Source: Collinsella sp. | GTDB lineage: Bacteria > Actinomycetota > Coriobacteriia > Coriobacteriales > Coriobacteriaceae | Length of the DNA stretch: 64,000 nucleotides | Assembly: GCA_019419525.1 (NCBI GenBank) | Contig: DXZU01000007.1 | Coordinates: 49,255 to 113,254, forward strand | Reading direction: 5' to 3' | Part shown: positions 1 to 9,026 of the stretch, piece after piece | Layout of the letters: every line of letters starts with the position of its first letter | How positions within the stretch are numbered: position 1 is the stretch's first letter | Translations under genes and position numbers: made by a program | The notes under the pieces: generated by a model | The model's input: only the letters and a program-made list of their open reading frames with translations | Database searches by the model: none | What the model was told of the DNA's origin: nothing

Positions 1-57
1 GAATCCTATACGCCGCACCAATTGAGTTTTAAGCCTCCGGAAACGGGGGCTTTTCTT
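1..57 (+). repeat. tRNA-Arg 3' tail plus terminator, cut by window start
   Basis: The first 20 bases are the T-arm/acceptor 3' end and CCA of the tRNA-Arg found complete at 179-255. A GC hairpin and T-run follow at about 31-57. The window edge hides whether this is the end of a complete upstream tRNA gene or a bare tail copy like the one at 426-445. The terminator resembles those at 267-294 and 458-486 but is not identical. Confidence 0.7.
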
Positions 58-137
58 ATATCGCGATGTGTCGAAGATCGCGCCAAGTGCCCCAAATGAG
101 TAAAAATCAAATTCAATAACTTTTTTTGAAAAAATGC

Positions 138-166
138 TTGACCATTATTCAGCACCTGTGCATAAT
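138..166 (+). promoter_or_regulatory. promoter of tRNA-Arg
   Basis: A sigma-70 type promoter: TTGACC (138-143), a 17-base spacer and CATAAT (161-166), placing the start of transcription just upstream of the tRNA at 179. The preceding sequence is A/T-rich (T-run near 120), like an UP element. Confidence 0.75.
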
Positions 167-178
167 AATCAACAAGTC

Positions 179-255
179 GCGGCGTTACCTCAGCTGGATA
201 GAGGGTCTGACTACGAATCAGAACGTCATAGGTTCGAATCCTATACGCCGCACCA
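179..255 (+). tRNA. tRNA-Arg(ACG)
   Basis: A full cloverleaf can be drawn. The acceptor GCGGCGT pairs with ACGCCGC, the anticodon stem TCTGA/TCAGA encloses loop CTACGAA (anticodon ACG, for CGN arginine codons after A-to-I editing), the T-loop is GGTTCGAATCC, and CCA is encoded at 253-255. A terminator follows at 267-294. Confidence 0.95.
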
Positions 256-266
256 TTTGAGATTAA

Positions 267-294
267 AGCTCCCGGCAACGGGGGCTTTTCTTTT
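267..294 (+). terminator. tRNA-Arg terminator
   Basis: The stem AGCTCCCG/CGGGGGCT with a short loop is followed by TTTTCTTTT, directly after the tRNA. The same unit recurs at 458-486 behind the second tail copy. Confidence 0.85.
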
Positions 295-305
295 ACGTAA
301 GCACC

Positions 306-425
306 GCATGGATTCGAACCTCGGTCGAGGCGCGGGCGTAAAGAAAACGCGGAGCGTTTTTAGCCCGCGGGCGAGCGCGCCGGCAGGCGGGCGAAGCCGG
401 TGCGGATCCGCGCAGCGGATGCACG
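306..425 (+). repeat. structured tRNA-tail repeat element, copy 1
   Basis: It begins with GGATTCGAACC, the reverse complement of a tRNA T-arm, and runs up to a second copy of the tRNA-Arg tail at 426. Three nested or consecutive hairpins are visible: 331-337 with 363-369 (enclosing 344-350 with 354-360), about 379-400, and about 400-424. The same order and shape occur at 3491-3609 after tRNA-Ser with different stem sequences. It has no coding potential. Whether it acts as an RNA, a mobile repeat or a recombination site cannot be told from sequence alone. Confidence 0.65.
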
Positions 426-517
426 GAATCCTATACGCCGCACCAATTGAAATTGAAAGCCTCCGGCAGCGGGGGCTTTTCTTTTGGGCAGGCGTCGCAT
501 GGATTCGAACCTCGGTC
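426..517 (+). repeat. duplicated tRNA-Arg tail, terminator and inverted T-arm
   Basis: 426-445 repeats the last 20 bases of tRNA-Arg including CCA, without the rest of the tRNA. It is followed by a terminator (458-486) and by the same 21-base inverted T-arm sequence (497-517) seen at 306-326. The unit is therefore a tandem copy of 236-326. Sequence from here to 619 holds no other feature I can support. Confidence 0.75.
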
Positions 518-619
518 AACGGGGACTATTTCCCATCGACTCGTGTAAGATTTCGAGTATGCGCCTCGGTGAGCCCGTGGTGCGCTCTTTCTTTAAACGA
601 CCGATCAGGGTGATATTTC

Positions 620-3061
620 GTGGCAGAGCGTCCGACATACAAGCTCAGGTTTCTCGATTCCAAAAAGCGCTTTCCGACCATGTCCGAGCAGCCTGCGGGA
701 CGCTCGTATGGCGTGGTTTGGAAGCTCTTTGACGAGGACCCGCATGAATCATGCTATGTCGTCGAATTCGTCGGCAAAAGCCATGTTTCGCTTTTGGGCT
801 ATGTGAGCGTTTCGGGTGAGGTCTATAAGGTGGATCGTCCCGTTAACGAGGTATCGCTGCCCGACGATCCCGACATGCAACTGATTCTTGACAAGTCCGA
901 TTCCAATATCGGTGAGATTGCGGTCAGGGGCGCCGATGGGACGATGCATTCCCGGGCGCGAGTCATCGGCTCTCCCGAAGGCACCATGCGCGAGCAATCC
1001 GATCGCGAGACATGGAATTCGACACGTAGCCTTCGCTACGGCGAGTTCATGGCCTCGATGTTCTTGCGTTACGTGGTATTCGCCGATTCTGAAAACGCTG
1101 TCTTAGGCGCGGCAGACGGTGACGGCCTCGACGAGGGCATGAAAAATGCCGTCGACAAGATCAAGCTTGTAAAACTCCCCGAGCCGGTTGAGGTACTGCT
1201 GGGTTTTGATTCCACGCCGCTGCCCGATGCAATCGAAACGTTGCTCTACCGCATTGACCATACAGATAATCCAAGTGGCATTGAGCGCTATGCTGCCGCT
1301 TTGATGGGCGAAGTCAATCTGCCTCGCCTGCGCACCATTGCGGCCAAAACCGAAATGAGCCTGGCGCGCATCGATCGCTCAAGGCTCTTCTATCTCAATT
1401 TTGACCGTAGCCTGCTGGACCAGGACGAGATCGATACCCTGCTTGCCGTCGAGTGCCGCCTGAACCGCCTATCGGGCATTCTTGAGCGTATTGGGGCAGG
1501 GTTGGGCCCCGTTGCCTCGTCGCCGAGCTTTGAGGGCTGCTCGCTCTTTGACCTATGGCACATCAGCAAGACGACAAACGACGTTCCTCGCCTGCTCGAA
1601 ACGCTGTCGAATGACAACCCGTGGGCCAAGCCGGGGACGGTTGCGTGCCAGCCGGGTGGCGAGTGGGACGTTCGCACCCGCTTTGCACGTATCGTAGAAG
1701 CGCTCAACGTGGTCACGCGGCTCGACTACACCTATCGAGCGAACGTCGCCGAGGGCATCATGCTGGTGCGATTTGGCCGCACGGTTGTCGATGCTATGCC
1801 GCAGCGCGAATACGATGCTCAAGATGACGCCTGGCGCGAGGTGGATGAGCCTAAGCGCGCAGCATGGGCCACCGAGCACGATGCGCGTATTGCGCTTACA
1901 CTCGCAGCGGCATGCTTTGCCTCGGGTGCTCGCATCACGCGCTGCTACGTGCAGATTGCGGCTCCCGACGGCGAGCAGGGCGAGCGCGTTGTTAAAACGT
2001 ACTCCTTTGGCCGTGCGGCTTATCTGGCCGATTGCGTTTCTGTCGCCAAGGATCTTGAGAGCATGGATATGGACGACATGCCCTGCAAGCATTTGCTCGA
2101 GGCATATGAGACAGATGCGCCGGACATGATTGAGCCTGCAGAGGTTCACGCCCGACCACGTGATGACCATCGTCCATTGCCGCCTGCGCTTCGCGATTTG
2201 CTGCTCGCTGATACGGCTGACGAGCTTGAGGTCATGGAGGAGGACAACGATCCGTATGTCGCCCGCATCGTCGAGCTGCGCGAGCAATCCAAAGTTGACC
2301 GAGCTGGTGCTTTCGAGTGCTTTTCTCGCCTTGTGGAGGAGCTGGAAGCCAAGTGTACTGTTGCTGAGCTTTTGGCGACGGGTCCGGTGCAGACCCAGTT
2401 CTGCGATAACCAGCTGGTGCGCATAGTGCTGCCGGTGATGGAGGAGGACCGTTCCGTGCGTATCCTTCGCGCTCCCGATGCGCTGTATTTTGCCCAGCAC
2501 GAGATCTGCAGCTTTTACGCCGAACAAGAGGACTTTGAGCGTGCACTGCCCGAGGTGCGTCGTCTCTACGATTTGGCACGCTCGTCCATGCAGTCCCACT
2601 TTGCCCTGATCAACGTGCTAGCACGCCTGGAGCGCTATGACGAGATTATCGAGGTGGCGCGCCACGGCCTGCGTATTGCCAGCGACCGGCCTTCGATCGG
2701 CTACCTGTTCTATCGCCTGGCGTTTGCCTATTGGAACTGCGACCAGCTCGAGCTGGCGCTGGCATGTTATCGCCTGGTGCCGCGCGGCGAGGAGTCGGGC
2801 GGCAGTGCGCAGGAGGAAATGCAGGGCCTTATGAACGAGATGGGCGTCATCAAACCGCCCACGTTTGAGGAGGCTGTCGAGACCATCCGCAAGGCAGGTC
2901 TTGAGCTGCCGCCGGTGCCCGCCGTGACCAATCAACTCGCGGATGCCGCCGTGCAGCTCGTCGATAACGGCTTCTTTTTCTTGGCGCGCGGCTGCATCTA
3001 TCAAATGTGGCGCACCATGGGCAACGACGAACTCGGTTCCCTCAACCGCTCGCTGGGATAG
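620..3061 (+). CDS. large hypothetical protein with C-terminal TPR-like repeats
   Basis: An 813-residue soluble protein with no signal peptide or membrane segment. The first ~100 residues look like a compact beta-rich domain. From about residue 600 to 745 there are helical pairs of TPR type (FYAEQEDFERALPEVRRLYD, then LARLERYDEIIEVARHGL and LAFAYWNCDQLELALACY), suggesting a protein-protein interaction scaffold. The middle part is rich in charged residues and I do not recognise it. GTG at 620 is taken as start because CAGGGTGA lies about 9 bases upstream. It stands alone between two tRNA loci, so context gives no function. Confidence 0.75.
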   Translation: MAERPTYKLRFLDSKKRFPTMSEQPAGRSYGVVWKLFDEDPHESCYVVEFVGKSHVSLLGYVSVSGEVYKVDRPVNEVSLPDDPDMQLILDKSDSNIGEIAVRGADGTMHSRARVIGSPEGTMREQSDRETWNSTRSLRYGEFMASMFLRYVVFADSENAVLGAADGDGLDEGMKNAVDKIKLVKLPEPVEVLLGFDSTPLPDAIETLLYRIDHTDNPSGIERYAAALMGEVNLPRLRTIAAKTEMSLARIDRSRLFYLNFDRSLLDQDEIDTLLAVECRLNRLSGILERIGAGLGPVASSPSFEGCSLFDLWHISKTTNDVPRLLETLSNDNPWAKPGTVACQPGGEWDVRTRFARIVEALNVVTRLDYTYRANVAEGIMLVRFGRTVVDAMPQREYDAQDDAWREVDEPKRAAWATEHDARIALTLAAACFASGARITRCYVQIAAPDGEQGERVVKTYSFGRAAYLADCVSVAKDLESMDMDDMPCKHLLEAYETDAPDMIEPAEVHARPRDDHRPLPPALRDLLLADTADELEVMEEDNDPYVARIVELREQSKVDRAGAFECFSRLVEELEAKCTVAELLATGPVQTQFCDNQLVRIVLPVMEEDRSVRILRAPDALYFAQHEICSFYAEQEDFERALPEVRRLYDLARSSMQSHFALINVLARLERYDEIIEVARHGLRIASDRPSIGYLFYRLAFAYWNCDQLELALACYRLVPRGEESGGSAQEEMQGLMNEMGVIKPPTFEEAVETIRKAGLELPPVPAVTNQLADAAVQLVDNGFFFLARGCIYQMWRTMGNDELGSLNRSLG

Positions 3062-3076
3062 GGGGCAGTCTGTAGG

Positions 3077-3251
3077 TGTTACAGATTGAGACGTTGTGTC
3101 CTGAGGGATTGTTTGTCTTGATCTGTAACATTTACGGTCCGATTTGCTCGATAACTGTTACAGATTGAGACATTTGCGGATGGCGCTGACTGTTTGTCTA
3201 AATCTGTAACATTTGGACGAAGATTCGGCCTGTACCTGTTACAGATTGAGA
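3077..3251 (+). repeat. alternating inverted repeat array TGTTACAGATT
   Basis: Five copies of TGTTACAGATTGAGAC or its inverse lie in 175 bp: forward at 3077-3092, 3156-3171 and 3237-3251; inverse (GTTTGTCTWRATCTGTAACA) at 3111-3130 and 3192-3211. Forward and inverse copies alternate, so the DNA or RNA can form two hairpins. It occupies most of the gap between the TPR-like gene and tRNA-Ser. Confidence 0.8.
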
Positions 3252-3302
3252 TGATTGGCTGAGACGTCTACTGGCAAATTGGAATCGCTCCAAAATTCCC
3301 CC

Positions 3303-3331
3303 TTGCCCATCCTCGACTGTTTGGTTACTAT
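3303..3331 (+). promoter_or_regulatory. promoter of tRNA-Ser
   Basis: TTGCCC (3303-3308), a 17-base spacer and TACTAT (3326-3331), 14 bases before the tRNA 5' end. Confidence 0.7.
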
Positions 3332-3345
3332 AGAACGGCTGTTAC

Positions 3346-3436
3346 GGAGAGCTGACCGAGAGGCCGAAGGTGCTCGCCTGCTAAGCGAGTATGCCCCAAA
3401 AGGGCATCTGGGGTTCGAATCCCCAGCTCTCCGCCA
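3346..3436 (+). tRNA. tRNA-Ser(GCT)
   Basis: The acceptor GGAGAGC pairs with GCTCTCC, the anticodon stem CTCGC/GCGAG encloses loop CTGCTAA (anticodon GCT, reading AGC/AGU), a long variable arm typical of serine tRNAs is present (about 3392-3411), the T-loop is GGTTCGAATCC and CCA is encoded. Total 91 nt. Confidence 0.95.
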
Positions 3437-3450
3437 GTATGACTTGAAAG

Positions 3451-3476
3451 AAGGGTCCCATTTGGGGCCCTTTTTT
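3451..3476 (+). terminator. tRNA-Ser terminator
   Basis: An AGGGTCCC/GGGGCCCT hairpin followed by TTTTTT. A related hairpin follows the duplicated tail at 3636-3663. Confidence 0.85.
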
Positions 3477-3490
3477 AGTTTGGAGAACGT

Positions 3491-3694
3491 GGGGATTCGA
3501 ACCCGAGAGGGCGCGGGCGTTAAGCAAACGCGAATGCGTTTGTAGCCCGTGGGCGAAAAGCCGCTAGGCTTTGAAGCCGGAGGGCATGCGTAGCATGCCC
3601 GGACATCCCCAGCTCTCCGCCAGTAAGACTTTAAAGAGGGGTTCCGAAAGGGACCCTTTTTTAGTTGAACCACGTTAGCTGGGGATTCGAACCC
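3491..3694 (+). repeat. structured tRNA-tail repeat element, copy 2, with duplicated tRNA-Ser tail
   Basis: It starts with the inverted T-arm GGGGATTCGAACCC. Next come hairpins near 3512-3550 (CGCGGGC with GCCCGTG, inner AACGC/GCGTT), 3559-3580 (GCCG...GAAGCCGG) and 3582-3601 (GGGCATGC-gta-GCATGCCC). A bare copy of the tRNA-Ser tail (about 3605-3622), a second terminator (3636-3663) and another inverted T-arm (about 3678-3694) follow. The architecture equals that at 306-517 while stem sequences differ with pairing preserved. Confidence 0.65.
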
Positions 3695-3728
3695 TAAAAA
3701 AGAAGGCATCCGAAAGGATGCCTTCTTT
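3695..3728 (-). terminator. terminator of the carboxypeptidase gene, probably bidirectional
   Basis: The perfect stem AAAGAAGGCATCC/GGATGCCTTCTTT with a GAAA loop is followed on the minus strand by a T-run. It lies just past the stop codon of the minus-strand gene that ends at 3753. Confidence 0.85.
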
Positions 3729-3752
3729 CAGTGAGCGTATTGTTCTTCGGCC

Positions 3753-5093
3753 CTACACCTCAGGAGCCTTGGCTACGGTCTCGCTCTCGGCTGTGAGCGG
3801 TCGGTTGTCGATGCGGCGGCCCAGGCGGTCGAGCTTCACGAGCAGCCACTCGATGGGATTGGGCCCCGTTCCTTCCTCGTCGGCAACCAGGTCCATAACG
3901 GCGATCTTGGTGCCGTCCTGCTTAAGCGTAACGCTGCCCACCTTGTCGCCAACATGCACCGTGCCCGAAAGGTCATCGTAGCTAACCTTTTCGGTCACTT
4001 CGCCGGCGAGTGAGAACACCGTTGCCTGTGCGGCGGGGTCGGCGAGCGTGGCGTCGATCGTCTTGTCCGTCCAATCTGTCTGGCTAATGCGCGCCATGAG
4101 CGGGTTGCCGTTAGCGGTCTTCTCCTGCGTGTTGGCGATCGCGACCGTGACCTTGTGGCCGTAGTACCAGTTGGCAAGGGTGGCGGTATCGGTAAAGCGC
4201 TGGTCGGTGGTGGTGGAGTTCAAAATAACGGTGTAGATCTCGTCGCCGTCGCGGTTGTAGGCGCTCGTAAAGCAATAGCCCGCGTCGTCGGTGGTGCCGG
4301 TCTTGCCACCAATGTTTCCGTCCTGACCGAGCAAAACGTTGTGCGTGTCCATGGAATGCGAATGGTCTGAGCCATCGGCGCCCGTGACCTCAATCCAAGA
4401 ATCCTCGCTCGCGACGACTTTACGAATCGTATCGTCTTTCATGGCTTCCTGCATCATCAGTGCCACGTCATGTGCGGTTGAGTGCATGTTGCCGGCCCAC
4501 TCATCAAAGTCCAGACCGTGTGGGTTCTCAAAGACCGTGCCGGTGCAGCCGAGCTTTTTGGCGCGCTCGTTCATGGCCTTCACAAAGGTTGCCTCGGCGT
4601 CTTTGGTCTTGGGGTCGATCTTTTTGCCCACGTACTCGGCAAGCACGATGGCGGCGTCGTTGCCCGAGGGGATCATCAGGCCGCGTAGTGCCTGCTCCAC
4701 GGTGAGCTCGTCGCCTTCGAGCAGGCCGGCAGTCGAGTTGCCTACGGTGGCGGCAGCGTTGCTCACCGTGACCTTCTCGTCCATCTTGCAGTTTTCGACG
4801 GTCAGGATTGCGGTCATGACCTTGGTGATCGAGGCAATCTTGACCTGCTCATCGGCGCCGCGTCCATAGTAGACGGTGCCGTCCTTGCCCATAACAAGGG
4901 CATTAGTTGCCTCGATATCGGGCAGGTTTTCTGTCGTGATGCCGCGGACGTCGGCGGTCTTGCCGCAGACGTCGTCGGTCGTGAGCACTTGGGCGCCGGC
5001 AACAGCAGGTACGCCGGCAACAAGGGCGATGGCGCAGGCAAAGCCGGCGGCAAGCTGGGCGGAGCGTTTTGCAAAAGAGGTGAGGGACTTCAC
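3753..5093 (-). CDS. dacA: D-alanyl-D-alanine carboxypeptidase (penicillin-binding protein 5 family)
   Basis: Removes the terminal D-Ala from peptidoglycan stem peptides outside the membrane. An N-terminal signal peptide (LAAGFACAIALVAGVPAVAGA) precedes the catalytic domain. The S11 peptidase motifs are all present: SITK (Ser about residue 88), SGND, and KTGT. The frame stays open upstream to an ATG at 5204, but a TATACT -10 box on the minus strand (5133-5138) falls inside that extension. The GTG at 5093, preceded by GAAAG and directly before the signal peptide, is therefore preferred; the start is uncertain. It is divergent from a VanRS-like pair that may control it. Confidence 0.85.
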   Translation of the reverse strand: MKSLTSFAKRSAQLAAGFACAIALVAGVPAVAGAQVLTTDDVCGKTADVRGITTENLPDIEATNALVMGKDGTVYYGRGADEQVKIASITKVMTAILTVENCKMDEKVTVSNAAATVGNSTAGLLEGDELTVEQALRGLMIPSGNDAAIVLAEYVGKKIDPKTKDAEATFVKAMNERAKKLGCTGTVFENPHGLDFDEWAGNMHSTAHDVALMMQEAMKDDTIRKVVASEDSWIEVTGADGSDHSHSMDTHNVLLGQDGNIGGKTGTTDDAGYCFTSAYNRDGDEIYTVILNSTTTDQRFTDTATLANWYYGHKVTVAIANTQEKTANGNPLMARISQTDWTDKTIDATLADPAAQATVFSLAGEVTEKVSYDDLSGTVHVGDKVGSVTLKQDGTKIAVMDLVADEEGTGPNPIEWLLVKLDRLGRRIDNRPLTAESETVAKAPEV

Positions 5094-5290
5094 AGATTTC
5101 GCTTTCGACGGGATGGTCTCTTCTGGCACTAGAGTATATCGTTTGCCGGCGACGACGATCGTTGCGTGCGCGCATGGCCCGCATTCGTGCTCGAATGGGC
5201 GCAAGGGTGCTTAAGGTCGACTTAATCGCCCACGCTTGTTGTGTGTGGCGGGCGCCGCCTCGGGCATAATGGAGCGCGAGAGGAGCACGC

Positions 5291-5986
5291 ATGAACGAGC
5301 GCATACTGGTAGTTGATGACGAGAAGGCCATCGCCGACCTGGTTGGTATCTACCTTACAAAAGAGGGCTTTGACGTCCAGATCGCCTACAGCGGGGCCGA
5401 TGCGGCCAAGGCAATTCTGGAACAAGAGTTTGACCTGGCACTGCTCGATGTCATGCTGCCCGATATCGATGGCTTTGAGCTGCTGCGTACCATCCGTGCC
5501 AGCCATACCTATCCCGTAATTATGTTGACGGCACGCGATGCCCAGCAGGATAAGATCGAAGGCCTTTCGCTTGGCGCGGACGATTACGTGGTCAAGCCGT
5601 TCCGCCCGCTGGAGCTCATCGCGCGCGTTCATGCTCAGTTGCGTCGCTACACCAGCTACGGTAGCCGCGCGCAGGCGACCGAGTTGCCGACCCTCCAGCT
5701 CGACGGCCTCGAGATCAACCGTGACGCTCGCTCCGTGACGGTGGACGGTGCGCCGGTGCGCCTCACGCCCATCGAGTATTCCATCTTGCTGTATCTGGCC
5801 GAGCATCGCGGCAGCGTAGTGCCCGTGGAGGACCTGTTCCGCGCGGTGTGGAACGAGGACTTTATGCCCGGCTCCAACAATACGGTGATGGTGCACATTC
5901 GTCACCTGCGCGAAAAGATTGGTGACGACGCTCAGAAGCCGCGTTTTATCAAAAACGTCTGGGGCGTCGGCTACATCATCGAATAA
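5291..5986 (+). CDS. OmpR-family response regulator, VanR-like
   Basis: A 231-residue DNA-binding response regulator. The receiver domain (1-118) has the acidic pair VVDDE, the phospho-acceptor Asp in LLDVMLPD, and the conserved Lys in VVKPF. A winged-helix output domain follows (about 130-230, ending HIRHLREKIGDD...VWGVGYIIE). GGAG precedes the ATG by about 6 bases. The histidine kinase starts 26 bases after the stop, so the two form an operon. Similarity to VanR/RegX3 types is recognisable, but no vanHAX genes are present, so glycopeptide resistance should not be inferred. Confidence 0.9.
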   Translation: MNERILVVDDEKAIADLVGIYLTKEGFDVQIAYSGADAAKAILEQEFDLALLDVMLPDIDGFELLRTIRASHTYPVIMLTARDAQQDKIEGLSLGADDYVVKPFRPLELIARVHAQLRRYTSYGSRAQATELPTLQLDGLEINRDARSVTVDGAPVRLTPIEYSILLYLAEHRGSVVPVEDLFRAVWNEDFMPGSNNTVMVHIRHLREKIGDDAQKPRFIKNVWGVGYIIE

Positions 5987-6012
5987 CGCTGTTCGCTTGT
6001 GAGGATCTTGAT

Positions 6013-7251
6013 ATGACAAAAGACGATAGACGGGCGTTCGAGGTGCCCGATCGGCTCTTTGAATACGTGAGGGCGGTCGTCGACAACCGCGCGCTCGCGA
6101 CGGTACTGCTCTTTTTGCTGAGTCTGCTGCTAATCGGCATTGACAATATCGTTGGCATCCTGGCAGTTCTACTCATTGGCTTTTTGCTGATTGATCGATT
6201 CGAAATCGTTCGCCGCTGTGTGGTGATCGGCGGCGCCGCGTGGACAATTACGTTGGCGATCGGGTCCATGGCGCTTGGCGGTATTGGCGAGCCCGTATTC
6301 TTTGACGCCGGCTTTGTGTTCAACATGCTTGGATTTGTGCTGGCGCTTGCCGTGTGCGTCCTGTTCTTCTGCGGACGCGCCCTGTACTACCAGGGTTACG
6401 AGCAGGGCGAGCTGCACGCCGACCGCGTGATTGCCGCCCGCATTCAGGATCGTCTGATCGATAACCCCGACACATGGGACAACATTGACGGCGACTTCCT
6501 CGAGGTCGAGGGCGCGCTCAACCGGGCGCGCGATTGCGAGCGTAGGGTTCAACAAGCCCTGCGTGACGAATCGCATCGCAAAGATGACCTGGTGACGTAC
6601 CTGGCGCACGACCTGCGCACGCCGCTCGCCAGCGTGGTGGGCTACCTTTCGCTCTTGCAGGATGCTCCCGATCTGCCGCTTGAGCAGCGCGCACGCTTTA
6701 CGGGTGTGGCACTCGACAAGGCCCACCGGCTCGACGCGCTCATCGAGGAGTTCTTTGACATCACGCGTTTTGATTTCCACGATATCGTGCTCACTCGCAG
6801 CTACGTCGATTTGGGGCTCTTGCTGGCACAGGTGGCTGACGAGTTCTACCCCATTCTCAATGAGCAGCATAAAGAAGCCCAGGTTGATATCTGCGAGGAC
6901 CTGACGGTGCTCGTGGACGGCGACAAGATGGCTTGCGTATTCAATAACATCATGAAAAACGCCGTCGCCTATAGCTATGAAGGCTCGATGATCACGATTG
7001 AGGCCAGGCGCCTGAGCGACGGCGGCGTGCGCGTACGGTTTATAAACCAGGGCGACCCGATCCCTGAGCCAAAGCTCAAGGTGATCTTTGAGAAGTTCTA
7101 TCGCCTGGATGCGGCGCGTGCGACCAATCGCGGCGGCGCTGGGCTGGGTCTCGCCATCGCCAAGGAGATTGTATGCGCGCATGGCGGCACCATCGCGTGC
7201 GAATCGACGCCCGAGCATACCGTTTTTACCATCGAGCTGCCCGCCGCGTAG
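6013..7251 (+). CDS. sensor histidine kinase, VanS-like
   Basis: A 412-residue membrane kinase. Four hydrophobic segments lie between about residues 26 and 122, with little extracellular sequence, so sensing is probably intramembrane. The H-box LAHDLRTPLAS (His about 200), the N-box NNIMKNAV (about 312) and the G-boxes (GGAGLGLAIAKEIV) are intact. It pairs with the regulator 26 bases upstream. Divergent dacA suggests that cell-wall stress may be the signal, which is inference. Confidence 0.9.
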   Translation: MTKDDRRAFEVPDRLFEYVRAVVDNRALATVLLFLLSLLLIGIDNIVGILAVLLIGFLLIDRFEIVRRCVVIGGAAWTITLAIGSMALGGIGEPVFFDAGFVFNMLGFVLALAVCVLFFCGRALYYQGYEQGELHADRVIAARIQDRLIDNPDTWDNIDGDFLEVEGALNRARDCERRVQQALRDESHRKDDLVTYLAHDLRTPLASVVGYLSLLQDAPDLPLEQRARFTGVALDKAHRLDALIEEFFDITRFDFHDIVLTRSYVDLGLLLAQVADEFYPILNEQHKEAQVDICEDLTVLVDGDKMACVFNNIMKNAVAYSYEGSMITIEARRLSDGGVRVRFINQGDPIPEPKLKVIFEKFYRLDAARATNRGGAGLGLAIAKEIVCAHGGTIACESTPEHTVFTIELPAA

Positions 7252-7354
7252 CGTAGGCGCCCTTACAAACACCTGACAATGCGCTCACGTGCGTATGAGC
7301 CGCGGTTTCTACTATCGATACTGCTGAATTGATATCGACGTGGAGGTATGCGGT

Positions 7355-8230
<876 letters not shown>

Positions 8231-8294
8231 TACCATCTCGTAAAGGTACCTTTAGGGTTAAGATGCGGTCATGCCGGCCGCAAAGGGGTTCAAC

Positions 8295-9023
8295 ATGATC
8301 TATTACGTCGAGGACGATGACAACATCAGGGATTTGACGGTCTATGCGCTGCGCAAGCAGGGGATCGAGGCCGAGGGCTTTTCGTGCGATGGCGAGTTTA
8401 AGGCTGCTGTGGCGCGACGGGTGCCCGATGCTGTCCTGCTCGACATCATGCTGCCCGATACCGATGGCCTGGCAATTATGCGTCGCCTGCGTGCCGACCG
8501 CCTGACGGCGACGGTGCCCATCATGATGCTTACTGCCAAGGACGCCGAGCTCAACAAGGTGATGGCGCTCGATGGCGGTGCCGACGATTACCTGACTAAG
8601 CCGTTTTCGCTCATGGAGCTTGCGAGCCGTTGCCGCGCACTGCTGCGTCGCGGCGGCATGGTCAAGCAGGCGAGCGATGTGCTCAGTGTGGGCGACATCG
8701 TGCTCTCGCCCAGCCATCGCGAGGTGACCGTTGCCGGCGAGCCGCTTAAGCTCACCCTGCGCGAGTTCGACCTGCTTGAGTATCTCATGCGCAAACCCGG
8801 CGTGGTCTTTACCCGCGAGTCGTTGCTGCAGAGCGTGTGGGGCTGGGACTTCGACGGCGGTTCGCGCACCGTTGACGTGCACGTGCAGACGCTTCGCCAA
8901 AAACTCGGCGAGCATGCCAGCGCCATCGAGACCGTGCGCGGCGTGGGCTACCGCTTGGCCGAGCCTTCTGCCAGTGATGGTGCCGAAGGTGACGACACCG
9001 CGGCCACCGCATCGGAGGAGTAA
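8295..9023 (+). CDS. PhoB/PhoP-like response regulator
   Basis: A 242-residue OmpR-type regulator: receiver with YVEDDDN, LLDIMLPD and the Lys in LTKPF, then a winged helix ending VRGVGYRLAEPS and an acidic tail. ATG 8295 is chosen because AAAGGGG lies 6 bases upstream; an in-frame ATG at 8271 has no such site. Its place between pstB and a PhoR-like kinase makes phosphate-regulon control likely. Confidence 0.88.
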   Translation: MIYYVEDDDNIRDLTVYALRKQGIEAEGFSCDGEFKAAVARRVPDAVLLDIMLPDTDGLAIMRRLRADRLTATVPIMMLTAKDAELNKVMALDGGADDYLTKPFSLMELASRCRALLRRGGMVKQASDVLSVGDIVLSPSHREVTVAGEPLKLTLREFDLLEYLMRKPGVVFTRESLLQSVWGWDFDGGSRTVDVHVQTLRQKLGEHASAIETVRGVGYRLAEPSASDGAEGDDTAATASEE

Positions 9024-9026
9024 CCC

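Noticed and set aside
3077..3251. Possible CRISPR array
   Set aside because: Copies alternate in orientation, spacing varies from about 20 to 30 bp without regular spacers, and no cas gene is present.
5291..7251. Vancomycin resistance locus
   Set aside because: Only VanRS-like regulators and a common D,D-carboxypeptidase are seen; no vanH, vanA/B-type ligase or vanX.
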